In this document: positions 1 through 7,289 of the stretch, piece by piece
Position numbering within the stretch: the first letter of the stretch is position 1
Layout: each line of letters begins with the position of its first letter
DNA from: Balneolaceae bacterium
GTDB taxonomy: Bacteria > Bacteroidota > Rhodothermia > Balneolales > Balneolaceae
Length of the DNA: 51,324 nucleotides
Assembly: GCA_007693295.1 (NCBI GenBank)
Contig: REDT01000197.1
Coordinates: 1 to 51,324 of the forward strand
Reading direction: 5' to 3'
Notes under the pieces: generated by a model
Databases searched by the model: none
The model's input: only the letters and a program-made list of their open reading frames with translations
Told to the model about the DNA's origin: nothing
Translations under genes and position numbers: made by a program

Positions 1-52
1 GCCGACCTCCGGGTTATGAATCCGACGCTCTAACCACCTGAGCTACCACGCC
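1..52 (-). tRNA. tRNA-Met (CAT), partial at window edge
   Basis: Read on the minus strand, the sequence begins with a 7-nt acceptor strand GGCGTGG, followed by TA, a D-arm with AGCTCAGGTGGTTAGAGC and an anticodon arm with loop TTCATAA, giving anticodon CAT at 16-18. The variable loop GAGGTCG is present; the T-arm and the 3' acceptor lie outside the window. The overall pattern fits elongator tRNA-Met of Bacteroidota. A tRNA-Ile2 reading of CAT is possible but less likely. The base pair next to the anticodon loop (31-39) reads A-C, a mismatch that is tolerable but worth noting. Confidence 0.9.
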
Positions 53-277
53 AAAGGATGAATGGACAATTGAAACCTACACATTACCAAACACAAAAGT
101 TTTAAGACTCCAAAGATATTACTTTTTTGTGTTAATGGTGAAAAGTTTTTATCCATATTTTTTATAAAATTATTAAGATCGAATCACTATGGTTATGATA
201 AAGAACATCAGGACATAGCCTTTTGATTGTGTGAAAAGTCAATTCATATAAGAGAAATGCTGGCTTAGGAGATTAAT

Positions 278-1678
278 ATGAAAAAAATTGTTGCGGTATT
301 TGTACTGATTACTTTTGCAAGCGGGATGTCTGCAGTCCCTGATAGTCAAGAAAAATCAGCCTCTGAAGAAGCTTATGTAGTTATCATCAGCATTGATGGA
401 TTTCCCGCAAATGCTCTGTGGGATCATCAGGTACCACTCCCTTTTATTCGCGGTCTGGCTGAAAGGGGAAGCTGGGCTGAGGGCATGGTACCTTCTGTAC
501 CATCCAACACCTGGTCGAATCACACATCGCTGGTTACCGGGGTGCCGTCGTCAATGCATTCTCTTGTTTATAACGGCTGGCTCGAACGCGAAAACGGTAC
601 ACTGCCTGTGCGTGTAAACCCCCGCCGCGACAAGAAAGATATGGTACGCGTACCAACCTTGTTTGACATCGCATTCGAAAACGGCCTGAAAACAGCAGAG
701 GTAAACTGGCCGGCTACACGAAATGCACCCACATTGCATGATTCGTTTCCTGATACACCGGATAACGTGAGGTTTATGAGTGATGATTTGCGATGGGAAA
801 TTGTAGAGCTTGGTATCCTGAATGATTTTACAACGCACGCGCTGTGGAGCCACAGCAGGGTAGGGCGGGATGTGGTGTGGAAAAAAACTGCCAAACATAT
901 TCTTGAAACAAGAACACCTAATCTGCTTCTCATTCATCTGTTGAACGTAGATGGCACGCATCACCGGTATGGGATATCAACAGACCCCGGTTATACGGCG
1001 ATGGCTCTTGCCGATCATCATGTGCGAAGTATTTTTGAGTCGATCAAAGATGCTGGCATTCTCGAACAAACCACCATATTTCTTGTCTCTGATCACGGTT
1101 TTATCAATACCCCGAAAACCATTTTGCCTAACGTGCTTCTCAGAAAAAAAGGGTTGCTAACGGTGCAGAACGGGCAAGTTGAAAGTGCGAGGGCTCAGGC
1201 GGTTTCCCTGGGAGGTTCAGCGATGATCTACCTGGATGATCCGGAAGACGGGGAGCTAAAAAAAAGGGTGAAATCGATGTTCAGGGGGTTAGAGGGAATC
1301 GGAAGAATTATCACGCCCGACCAATACCTTGAAATGGGTTTGCCTCATCCATCCGAATCGGATCAGACAGGTGAACTTATGCTTGCGGCGGATTTCGGTT
1401 ATGGCTTTGCCAATAATGCAGATCTGGCTAATTCTGTCGTTGAAAGCCGTGATCATGGCTTTTACATGGGTAATCATGGATTTCTTACAGATTTTTCGGA
1501 AATGAACGCTCTATTCATTGCCTATGGCAGAGGTATTAAATCGGGCCATAACCTCGGGATCATCAGCAACCTTTCAGTTGCACCCACGGCTGCAGCCCTG
1601 TTTGGCCTTAAAATAAACGGGGCTGAAGGTGAGGTGCTCGATTCAATTCTAGACATGCCATCAGGAGTCAATAAATAG
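278..1678 (+). CDS. Secreted alkaline phosphatase superfamily phosphodiesterase (nucleotide pyrophosphatase type)
   Basis: The 466-residue protein starts with a signal peptide (residues 1-19, ending near MSAVPD). It then shows the metal-site motifs of the type I phosphodiesterase/nucleotide pyrophosphatase family: SIDGF with Asp40, a Thr nucleophile in PSNTWSNHTSLVTG, NVDGTHHRYG, SDHGF and GNHGF. Family members hydrolyse phosphodiester or pyrophosphate bonds of nucleotides or lipids with two zinc ions, here probably in the periplasm. The start is supported by an AGGAG ribosome binding site 6 nt before the ATG, which is unusual in this window. It stands alone, with no operon partner. A perfect hairpin (CCATTAG/CTAATGG, 1745-1763) lies 67 nt after the stop but lacks a T-run. 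The substrate cannot be told from sequence. Confidence 0.85.
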   Translation: MKKIVAVFVLITFASGMSAVPDSQEKSASEEAYVVIISIDGFPANALWDHQVPLPFIRGLAERGSWAEGMVPSVPSNTWSNHTSLVTGVPSSMHSLVYNGWLERENGTLPVRVNPRRDKKDMVRVPTLFDIAFENGLKTAEVNWPATRNAPTLHDSFPDTPDNVRFMSDDLRWEIVELGILNDFTTHALWSHSRVGRDVVWKKTAKHILETRTPNLLLIHLLNVDGTHHRYGISTDPGYTAMALADHHVRSIFESIKDAGILEQTTIFLVSDHGFINTPKTILPNVLLRKKGLLTVQNGQVESARAQAVSLGGSAMIYLDDPEDGELKKRVKSMFRGLEGIGRIITPDQYLEMGLPHPSESDQTGELMLAADFGYGFANNADLANSVVESRDHGFYMGNHGFLTDFSEMNALFIAYGRGIKSGHNLGIISNLSVAPTAAALFGLKINGAEGEVLDSILDMPSGVNK

Positions 1679-1977
1679 AGTATAGGTTAAAAAATAAGAA
1701 TTCTGCTTCTGATAATAATACAGACTATTCTCCCTTTCGGTATGCCATTAGATGAGCTAATGGAATCACTGAATATCAAGCACTGTAGTGATTAGAGGGT
1801 TTAATAAACCTTTTTACAAGGTTCAGTTCGCTTGTCCCGGTTTCATTATGATCCGGAAGATAAAATGAATTGAACCGGGCGGGAACATTAGTGGTAGAGG
1901 CTGGTAGCAATGAGAACAGCGATTAAATTCAAGAGTCGTTGCCTTAGGTTAATAAAAATAAATAAACAGGAGAATAC

Positions 1978-2331
1978 ATGTACCAAAAAGTAATCATGAT
2001 GATAACTGCACTTGCTATTAGTTCAATCGTATTGATGGCAGCTACAATTTCACCAACCGGTGGAGACATAAACATTGAAACTTCTACAATTTCAGGAACT
2101 GTACTTGATGCAGAACTGGAAGAAGGTATTTCAGGAGCTGAAGTGACGCTGGAAGAGACAGATGTAACCACAACTACTGATGAGTACGGTACATTTACTT
2201 TCACAGAAGTTGAAGAAGGAAGCTATACTGTTGTAGTAGAAGCTTATGGTTTTGAGTCTGCCAAAGTAGAAGTTGAAGTAAACGAAGAAGGTGCAGCCAT
2301 TGAAGTTGTTTTGGAGCCTGAAATCAAATAA
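1978..2331 (+). CDS. Small secreted CarboxypepD_reg-like (Ig-fold) protein, copy A
   Basis: The 117-residue protein has an N-terminal hydrophobic segment (residues 5-22) that is a signal peptide or anchor. One carboxypeptidase regulatory-like domain (about 36-113) follows, with the typical pattern SGTVLDAELEEGISGAEV, DEYGTFTF and GSYTVVVEAYGF. Such domains are small beta-sandwiches found in Bacteroidota cell-surface proteins, often at the N-terminus of TonB receptors; here it stands alone and is very acidic. CAGGAG lies 6 nt before the start. It is a tandem paralogue of the next gene (100 of 117 residues identical by my count) with its own leader and terminator, so the two are probably separate transcription units. 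No enzymatic residues are visible and the function is unknown. Confidence 0.8.
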   Translation: MYQKVIMMITALAISSIVLMAATISPTGGDINIETSTISGTVLDAELEEGISGAEVTLEETDVTTTTDEYGTFTFTEVEEGSYTVVVEAYGFESAKVEVEVNEEGAAIEVVLEPEIK

Positions 2332-2397
2332 TTGAATGAAGTTCAACTTTTTAAACAAGTTGACTACATTAACAATTAGAAAAGATAAGTAAATCAA

Positions 2398-2429
2398 AGA
2401 GTGTGCCTTAACGGGTGCACTCTTTTTTT
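2398..2429 (+). terminator. Rho-independent terminator of copy A
   Basis: GAGTGTGCC pairs with GGTGCACTC (9 bp including two G-T pairs) across a short loop and is followed by a run of seven T. It lies about 70 nt after the stop codon of the gene at 1978-2331. Confidence 0.85.
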
Positions 2430-2445
2430 ATGTGATCGTTTTGCG

Positions 2446-2633
2446 CAGATTTCATCCAATGCAGTTGAACACGGTTCCGGCCCTCGTTTTTTGCACGCAC
2501 TGCGTCAGGGTTGCCTTGTCCAGCACACCATTATGCAAGCCGTGTCGGTGCTTTAAAAACTTGTGGTGGCCATTCCAATACGCCTTATTGCCAAATAGAT
2601 ACTTCTTATCATAGCTGAAAAGTTTTTTGGTTT
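2446..2633 (-). pseudogene. Possible decayed minus-strand coding remnant
   Basis: Between the two duplicated units the minus strand reads open for about 69 codons with a protein-like composition (for example GNKAYWNGHHKFLKHRHGL) and ends in a stop. After that stop the same frame continues with NLRKTIT and a second stop. The region after copy B reads LRKTST before its stop in an equivalent place. This looks like the end of an old gene duplicated along with the unit, but I do not recognise the family and chance is not excluded. Confidence 0.25.
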
Positions 2634-2790
2634 GGTTACAGTTCGCTCGCTGCAGATTCAATGTAACCGGGGAGATTAAATGAATTATTCAGAGAGGGAA
2701 CATTAGAAATTTAACCTTGTAGAAAAGATAACAGCGATTTCAAGATTCGCTGCTTTAGGTTAATTAGTAATTAAAAAACAAGGAGAAGTC

Positions 2791-3144
2791 ATGTGTCAAA
2801 AAATAATCATGATAATAACCGCACTTGCCATTAGTTCAATCGTATTGATGGCAGCTACAATTCCACCAGCAGGTGGAGAGATAGAAATAGAGACTTCAAC
2901 ACTTTCAGGAATCGTACTTGATGCAAGTCTGGAAGAAGGTATTCCGGGAGCTGAAGTAACGCTGGAAGAGACAGGTGAAGCCACAACTACTGATGAGTAC
3001 GGTACATTTACTTTCACAGAAGTTGAAGAAGGAAGCTATACAGTTGCTGTAGAAGCTGATGGTTTTGAGCCTGCCAAAGTAGAAGTTGAAGTAAATGAAG
3101 AAGGTGCAGCCATTGAAGTTGTTTTGGAGCCTGAGATCAAATAA
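2791..3144 (+). CDS. Small secreted CarboxypepD_reg-like (Ig-fold) protein, copy B
   Basis: This 117-residue protein is a tandem paralogue of the protein at 1978-2331. It has the same hydrophobic N-terminus (about residues 5-22) and the same single CarboxypepD_reg-like domain (about 36-113). About 17 substitutions separate the copies. Most fall in the N-terminal half and around residues 62-64 (DVT against GEA), while the C-terminal half from TTTDEYGTFTF onward is almost unchanged. AAGGAG lies 6 nt before the ATG. The conserved tail and separate terminator suggest that both copies are expressed. Its role is unknown; a secreted or surface-attached structural or binding function would fit the fold. 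Confidence 0.8.
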   Translation: MCQKIIMIITALAISSIVLMAATIPPAGGEIEIETSTLSGIVLDASLEEGIPGAEVTLEETGEATTTDEYGTFTFTEVEEGSYTVAVEADGFEPAKVEVEVNEEGAAIEVVLEPEIK

Positions 3145-3210
3145 TTGAATGAAGTCAACTTTTTGAAGAAGTTGGCTTCATTCACAATTAAAAAGAGATA
3201 AGTAAAAGAA

Positions 3211-3243
3211 AGAGTGTGCCTTAATGGGTGCACTCTTTTTTTT
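3211..3243 (+). terminator. Rho-independent terminator of copy B
   Basis: The same GAGTGTGCC/GGTGCACTC stem as in copy A, with loop TTAATG in place of TTAACG, is followed by eight T. It ends the transcription unit of the gene at 2791-3144. Confidence 0.85.
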
Positions 3244-3258
3244 AGGTGCTCGTTTTGC

Positions 3259-3658
3259 GCAGGGTCCGGTTAATGTTCATGCCAACATGAGATACATTTT
3301 CAAGCACAGCGTCCGGAATATGGCGAATCTCATGCTCTAATCATTTGAAAGAGACCTAAGAGCATCTCTGAGATGTGAGATAATTGGTTATTGAACTTCC
3401 GGGCGCTCCGGGTTCTGAAGATCTGATTTTCGGTTGTATGGCTTAATTCGGGAGCCAAAAGTGGAATTTGTGTAAAGGATTTCATGGAAACTATAATGCT
3501 ATTCAGCTCATTATTTCTAAAGTTACGCTCTGTATTGGAATGAGGAGAGTATTGAAGTTGCCAAATGAAAGTCTTGATTTGCGAGTATGTATGCTGTTTA
3601 GGCTTTTTCAATACTGAACTCTCACTTAACTGCTGTTGAAACATCCGGAGAGTGTTCT
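3259..3658. other. Intergenic region without a convincing gene
   Basis: About 400 bp without a supported gene. The minus strand near 3255-3350 has a short protein-like stretch (EHEIRHIPDAVLENVSHVG) ending in LRKTST and a stop, perhaps a gene remnant. The 104-codon minus ORF at 3330-3644 has no family likeness. A promoter for the response regulator at 3659 should lie at the right end, but I see no clear box. Confidence 0.4.
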
Positions 3659-4030
3659 ATGAAGAAGAGGAGAGACATTTTAATTGTTGAAGACGATTAT
3701 CTTCAATCGTATGTACTGGAACTGCACTTGAAAAGTTTAAACTACAACGTGATTGGAGTTGCAGTGTCAGGAGAAGAGGCCATTGCTATAACCGAAAGGC
3801 AAAAACCTACTCTGGTGATAATGGATATTTCACTTAAAGGCGAAATGGATGGGATAGATACCGCGAAGATAATTTTAAAATCTTATGATATCTCAATTCT
3901 ATATATAAGCGGCCATTTAGAAGTGTATAGCCGCAGCAGGGCTGAACAGACGAACTATATCGACATCATCAACAAGCCGTTGTGCAAATCTAAATTAGTT
4001 GATGCAATTGATAAATGCATTAAGCTCTGA
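3659..4030 (+). CDS. Stand-alone response regulator receiver domain protein
   Basis: The 123-residue protein is one receiver (REC) domain and nothing else. The acidic pair is Glu11-Asp12-Asp13, the phospho-acceptor is Asp56 in VIMDISLKG, the switch residue is Ser84 in YISGH and the conserved Lys is Lys106 in NKPL. All active-site positions are therefore present and it should accept a phosphoryl group from a histidine kinase. The EMDGID stretch after Asp56 is typical of receivers found next to PAS/histidine kinase proteins. No kinase or output domain is encoded beside it, so the partner must be elsewhere, and it may act through protein contact or in a phosphorelay. It is followed by a convergent AraC-type gene. 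Confidence 0.88.
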   Translation: MKKRRDILIVEDDYLQSYVLELHLKSLNYNVIGVAVSGEEAIAITERQKPTLVIMDISLKGEMDGIDTAKIILKSYDISILYISGHLEVYSRSRAEQTNYIDIINKPLCKSKLVDAIDKCIKL

Positions 4031-4189
4031 TATATCCCTTTGGAATCATTTTTGGGTTTCAGATATGCAACAACTGTGTATTTGCTGTATCGGACTATAC
4101 AACCTTGCGCTTACAAAGTCATCAGTAGCTGAAAATCAATTAAAATACTTGTTCCGGAGTGACTTTTTAACTGCCCAATGAAGACATTT

Positions 4190-4762
4190 TCACAGCTCTT
4201 CAAGATATTTTCTTTTTGTTCTTTCATTCTGCTTAAACAGGGTGGGGGGAATTCCGGTAACATTTTTGAATTGTGAAGAGAGGTGGGCCACACTGCTGTA
4301 GTGCAATTTATAGGCAATTTCGGTAATTGTGAGATTACCAAATAGCAGAAGCTCTTTTGCTTTCTCGATCTTAATCCGGATAATATATTTTTTTATCGTT
4401 GTACCCTTTACCTCAGAAAAAATGTTAGAGAGGTAATTATATTCATAGCCTAATTTTTCACTTATATAACAGGAGTCGTTTACCCTGAGTGTTTCATCAG
4501 GTTGATGGATCATTTCAACAATAACGCTTTTTATTTTCTCAACCAGAATCTGCTTTTTATTATCCAGCAGTTCTAATTTTGCTTTTTTTAGTCTTTCTCT
4601 GATCTCATTCTGCTGTTCCCGGGTAATGTCATCGTAAATGTCAACCACACCGAGATCCACATAAAACTGTTTGAGGCCAAGTTTTTTCAACTCCTGGGCT
4701 ACGTATAATTTACATCTGTAACTGACCATATTTTTTATGTATAGTCTCATCTTTACAAACAT
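4190..4762 (-). CDS. AraC-family regulator with N-terminal ferredoxin-like (degenerate HMA-like) domain
   Basis: The C-terminal half (about 100-182) is an AraC-type double helix-turn-helix: YLSNIFSEVKGTTIKKYIIRIKIEKAKELL, then LTITEIAYKLHYSSVAHLSSQFKNVTG. The N-terminal 80 residues (MRLYIKNMVSYRCK, then VDLGVVDIYDDIT) have the beta-alpha-beta spacing of a heavy-metal-associated domain, but the metal motif is MxSxxC instead of MxCxxC. I recall this roughly 190-residue type as common in Bacteroidota; the HMA relation is my inference. The listed start is the longest; Met5 at 4750 begins the conserved part and is the likelier start. Its target is unknown. It converges on the receiver gene. Confidence 0.82.
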   Translation of the reverse strand: MFVKMRLYIKNMVSYRCKLYVAQELKKLGLKQFYVDLGVVDIYDDITREQQNEIRERLKKAKLELLDNKKQILVEKIKSVIVEMIHQPDETLRVNDSCYISEKLGYEYNYLSNIFSEVKGTTIKKYIIRIKIEKAKELLLFGNLTITEIAYKLHYSSVAHLSSQFKNVTGIPPTLFKQNERTKRKYLEEL

Positions 4763-5344
4763 TAAATTTAAAAGTGATTACTCAATTTTTCCGCATACTC
4801 CCTAATCTTTAGGAAAGTAAATTGAGAGGGACTTATTTAATCACATTTTATAAACTTCATTCAATGATTGTAACCGTAATATATGAAGGATGTTCCATGG
4901 CTTGATTCATTTGTAAGTGCAATGATCTTTAAAAATGCCTTTAAAGAATCATAAAAGCAGAAAGTGAGGTCTATTTTAACCCTTAAATTTGAAAGTAAAA
5001 AGTCGGAAACCGGAGATGGTTTAAAACAATAAGATTGGGAAATGAGTCACTATACTCGATCTGCGTGACTCTTAGAAAGACCATAAAAATATAAATAATG
5101 CAAGATAAAAAATTGATTTAATGCTAAACTAAAGTCCGGCACTCTCAGTGTTGATATCTCTTCCACTTCTTATTTGATAAAAATTAAAATAGAGATATTA
5201 AGAGGTCAGGTTATGTCTAAATCCCTTTCTGTTGGTTACCTTGTATTTGAAACGATTAAGGCCGGGTACGGCTCAATGAAAAAGCTGCTGCAATAAGCGA
5301 TGAATTAGATTAATGGATATTGATGTGAATCACAGAATCGCGAA
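4763..5344. other. Long AT-rich intergenic region
   Basis: About 580 bp between the AraC-type gene and the next membrane protein gene. It should hold the promoter of the AraC-type gene at its left end. It contains a 7-bp inverted repeat GAGTCAC/GTGACTC (5044-5050 and 5065-5071) and a 27-codon ORF described separately. I see no other gene. Confidence 0.4.
5213..5296 (+). CDS. Putative 27-residue small ORF or N-terminal gene remnant
   Basis: An ATG at 5213 follows AGAGGTCAGG, a better Shine-Dalgarno sequence than most genes here have. It opens a frame of 27 residues beginning MSKSLSVGYLVFETIKAGYG and ending at TAA 5296. The start reads like the N-terminus of a longer protein cut off by a stop. 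It could be a decayed gene or a genuine small protein. I do not recognise it. Confidence 0.25.
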   Translation: MSKSLSVGYLVFETIKAGYGSMKKLLQ

Positions 5345-5794
5345 ATGACTGAAATACAGTACAAAAAACCACTTACCTACATCACTGCTATCCTGTTTTC
5401 GATGCCGGTTACGGCAATCTTCTGGGTTTTAATTATCTACCCGGTTTACGGGGTGACCGGCGTGGATATACACCCTTTTATTCATGGTTTAACCTGTACG
5501 CTATTCTATCTGATCGTATTAGGCTGGGCACTTCTCGGCAGCGAAAACTCCTCGGAAGTCGTTTACCGGACCTGCAGGTTTGGAGCCATACTTGCGCTTC
5601 TTTTACCGGTAAGCACGGGTTTCGTATCGCTTATTTGGGTATTCGAGGTTGCAAAACGCCCGGAGGCTTTTTTGGCCGGCTACTCCGCTCTTGAAATACC
5701 GGTCTATGCTGCAGCTGCCGGTATGGGTATGATTATCTTGTTTTTAACAGGCAGCTACATCGCGGCGAGGGATATGGATGGTGTGCCGTTTTAA
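5345..5794 (+). CDS. Small integral membrane protein, unknown function
   Basis: The 149-residue protein has about four hydrophobic segments (roughly 10-33, 45-63, 75-101 and 117-139), separated by short polar loops such as GSENSSEVVYRTCR. The pattern suggests a four-helix inner-membrane protein ending in a short cytoplasmic tail (ARDMDGVPF). No catalytic motif or named family is recognised. There is no good ribosome binding site before the ATG, which is usual for this phylum. It lies alone, with about 200 bp to the next plus-strand gene, which is also a small membrane protein. Its function is unknown. Confidence 0.65.
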   Translation: MTEIQYKKPLTYITAILFSMPVTAIFWVLIIYPVYGVTGVDIHPFIHGLTCTLFYLIVLGWALLGSENSSEVVYRTCRFGAILALLLPVSTGFVSLIWVFEVAKRPEAFLAGYSALEIPVYAAAAGMGMIILFLTGSYIAARDMDGVPF

Positions 5795-5991
5795 AAGTAA
5801 TCGTAACGGTATCCAATTTTATTTCCGGAACTGAACGATAACGCAATTCGAAAGCTTGGATAATGAAATGAGAGCGAATTCAGGATTGTTACTTAATTTT
5901 ATCGTATTAATCCTTAGAGCAGACAACTTCGTAAATGCATTTGTAGAAACCATTCACTATTCTCTGACACATTCTAATTAACCCCAATCAT

Positions 5992-6366
5992 TTGGCAAGT
6001 CTCTTCCACACTACTCTCACTCTTAACGCCATCTTTTTTCTGTTCTACGGTATTCAGTGTTTTCGGTCGCCGGCATTGGCAGCAGATTTCAGGCGCTTTA
6101 ATTTGCCGGATTCACAGCGAATTCTTACCGGAGTGTTGCAGTTGCTTGGCTCGTCTGGTCTGATAGTAGGCCTGGCTGTTCCGGTTATAGGGGGGCTGGC
6201 CTCCGGCGGGCTGGCTCTCATGATGCTGATAGCTTTTATCATCCGCCTGAAAGTGGGAGACGGAGTAATTGAGTCTGCCCCATCGCTGATCTTTTTGGTA
6301 ATCAACACCTGGATATCCTACTCTTTTTATACCCTATTACAGGGAGGCTTTACAGGAGTGCAATAG
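5992..6366 (+). CDS. DoxX-like membrane protein
   Basis: This 124-residue protein begins at TTG; no ATG is available upstream before a stop. It has four hydrophobic helices: an N-terminal FLFYGIQCF region, a GVLQLLGSSGLIVGLAVPVIGGLASGG-type pair, LMMLIAFIIRLKVGD and a C-terminal LIFLVINTWISY helix. The order, with a short extramembrane segment after helix 1 and a KVGD turn before the last helix, fits the DoxX-like family of quinone-related or uncharacterised membrane proteins. Its 3' end overlaps the opposite-strand gene 6350-6712 by 17 bp. That gene encodes a protein of the same general type (helix layout and H/RxKxGD turn). The start and exact family are uncertain. Confidence 0.65.
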   Translation: MASLFHTTLTLNAIFFLFYGIQCFRSPALAADFRRFNLPDSQRILTGVLQLLGSSGLIVGLAVPVIGGLASGGLALMMLIAFIIRLKVGDGVIESAPSLIFLVINTWISYSFYTLLQGGFTGVQ

Positions 6367-6712
6367 CCAAAGATAACACCAAAAATGAAAATGCCGGAAG
6401 TGATTTTTTGAGTGGGTCGCCGATCTTAATATGCATCGATACAGCACCCAGCATCAGTATGGCAATACCGTATGCAGCTATCAGTTCAACACCCGGATAG
6501 AAGATGGATGCCAGAAGAAGTACGGCAAGAGCTACCTTAAATGTGCCGATGGTGTACATAAACCAAACAGGAAGTCCATAGGCTTTAAACTCCTCCCTGA
6601 TGTTGCCGGCATCACCACCTCTCCATTCGGTTGATTTTTTACCGCGAACAAGCCAAACGTTCAGAATGCTTAGTCCAACAATGCATTTCAATGCTATAAC
6701 TACATATTCCAT
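6350..6712 (-). CDS. DoxX-like membrane protein
   Basis: The 120-residue protein has four predicted helices (about 3-21, 47-68, 74-93 and 103-119). A polar loop with GKKSTEWRGG follows helix 1, then LPVWFMYTIGTFKVALAVLLLASIF, and HIKIGDPLKKSLPAFSF before the last helix, the usual DoxX-like layout. DoxX-like proteins sit in the inner membrane; their functions are mostly unassigned. The gene converges on and overlaps the other DoxX-like gene, so the two transcripts are antisense at their 3' ends. It starts with ATG at 6712 and lies alone on the minus strand. Confidence 0.72.
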   Translation of the reverse strand: MEYVVIALKCIVGLSILNVWLVRGKKSTEWRGGDAGNIREEFKAYGLPVWFMYTIGTFKVALAVLLLASIFYPGVELIAAYGIAILMLGAVSMHIKIGDPLKKSLPAFSFLVLSLAIALL

Positions 6713-7289
6713 ATTTAATTACCCTAATTTATACGTGATTAATCGAAACGTGCCCACATGGTTTAATGCTTCACAATTTGATCAAAAAAGTGATGTAAAC
6801 CAAGAGATATTGAGATTTAGATAACCACATTTAAATAATCTTCAGCAAATGTTTTAACGAAGCAGAGCTATTTTTGATTAAATAAACAGACGTATTGCAG
6901 AGATTCAGTAATTCATGAACCGCTAATGGATTGATGAGTTTTCAAATTTGATAAAAGTCCAAATAAAATCGGGTTATGTGATTTAATCCATATCCTTATG
7001 AAGCGCATAAGTTTGTAAAAAAGAGGCCGATCCCAAGAAATTTCGTTTGCTAAGAGAGAAGAATAAAGTTCCACGATCTAATTGATACATGAAGTGGAAG
7101 GGTAGATGGGAGAGGAAAGTAAGACGTCTTTAAAAAAAATTAGCAGCTCTCCGTTCAAAGAGAGCTGCTAAATATCATCTACAGACGGCTATTACCCCAT
7201 TTGCACTTTAAACATAGGTTTATCAATGTTATACTGCAATAAGTATAAGATCGTATTTTGATTACGTAAAACTACGTAGTGAGAAATTG
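6713..7289. other. Intergenic region with a minus-strand terminator
   Basis: About 575 bp without a supported gene. Apart from the terminator hairpin at 7131-7170 I see no recognisable structure. The promoter of the DoxX-like gene on the minus strand should lie near 6713-6800. Confidence 0.4.
7131..7170 (-). terminator. Rho-independent terminator after the NarL-type regulator
   Basis: TAGCAGCTCTC pairs perfectly with GAGAGCTGCTA over 11 bp with an 8-nt loop. On the minus strand it is followed by a run of eight T. It lies about 120 nt downstream of the minus-strand gene at 7290-7937. Confidence 0.85.

Larger units (their letters stand above)
1820..2445 (+). repeat. Tandem duplication, copy A (leader + gene + terminator)
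   Basis: This segment matches 2634-3258 over its whole length, offset by 813 bp. The match covers an untranslated leader that includes AGTTCGCT and AAATGAATT, the 117-codon gene, the intergenic tail and a terminator with the loop sequence slightly changed. It stops just after TCGTTTTGCGCAG. The leader copies have diverged more than the coding parts, which suggests selection on the protein or gene conversion. Confidence 0.85.
2634..3258 (+). repeat. Tandem duplication, copy B (leader + gene + terminator)
   Basis: This is the second copy of the unit at 1820-2445. Its leader can fold by pairing GGTTAC with GTAACC (2634-2639 with 2663-2668) around the AGTTCGCT motif; in copy A this pairing is weaker. 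The unit ends at the shared TCGTTTTGCGCAG. Confidence 0.85.

Noticed and set aside
3330-3644. Minus-strand 104-codon ORF before the receiver gene
   Set aside because: It has no recognisable domain, no ribosome binding site, and covers the expected promoter of the gene at 3659.
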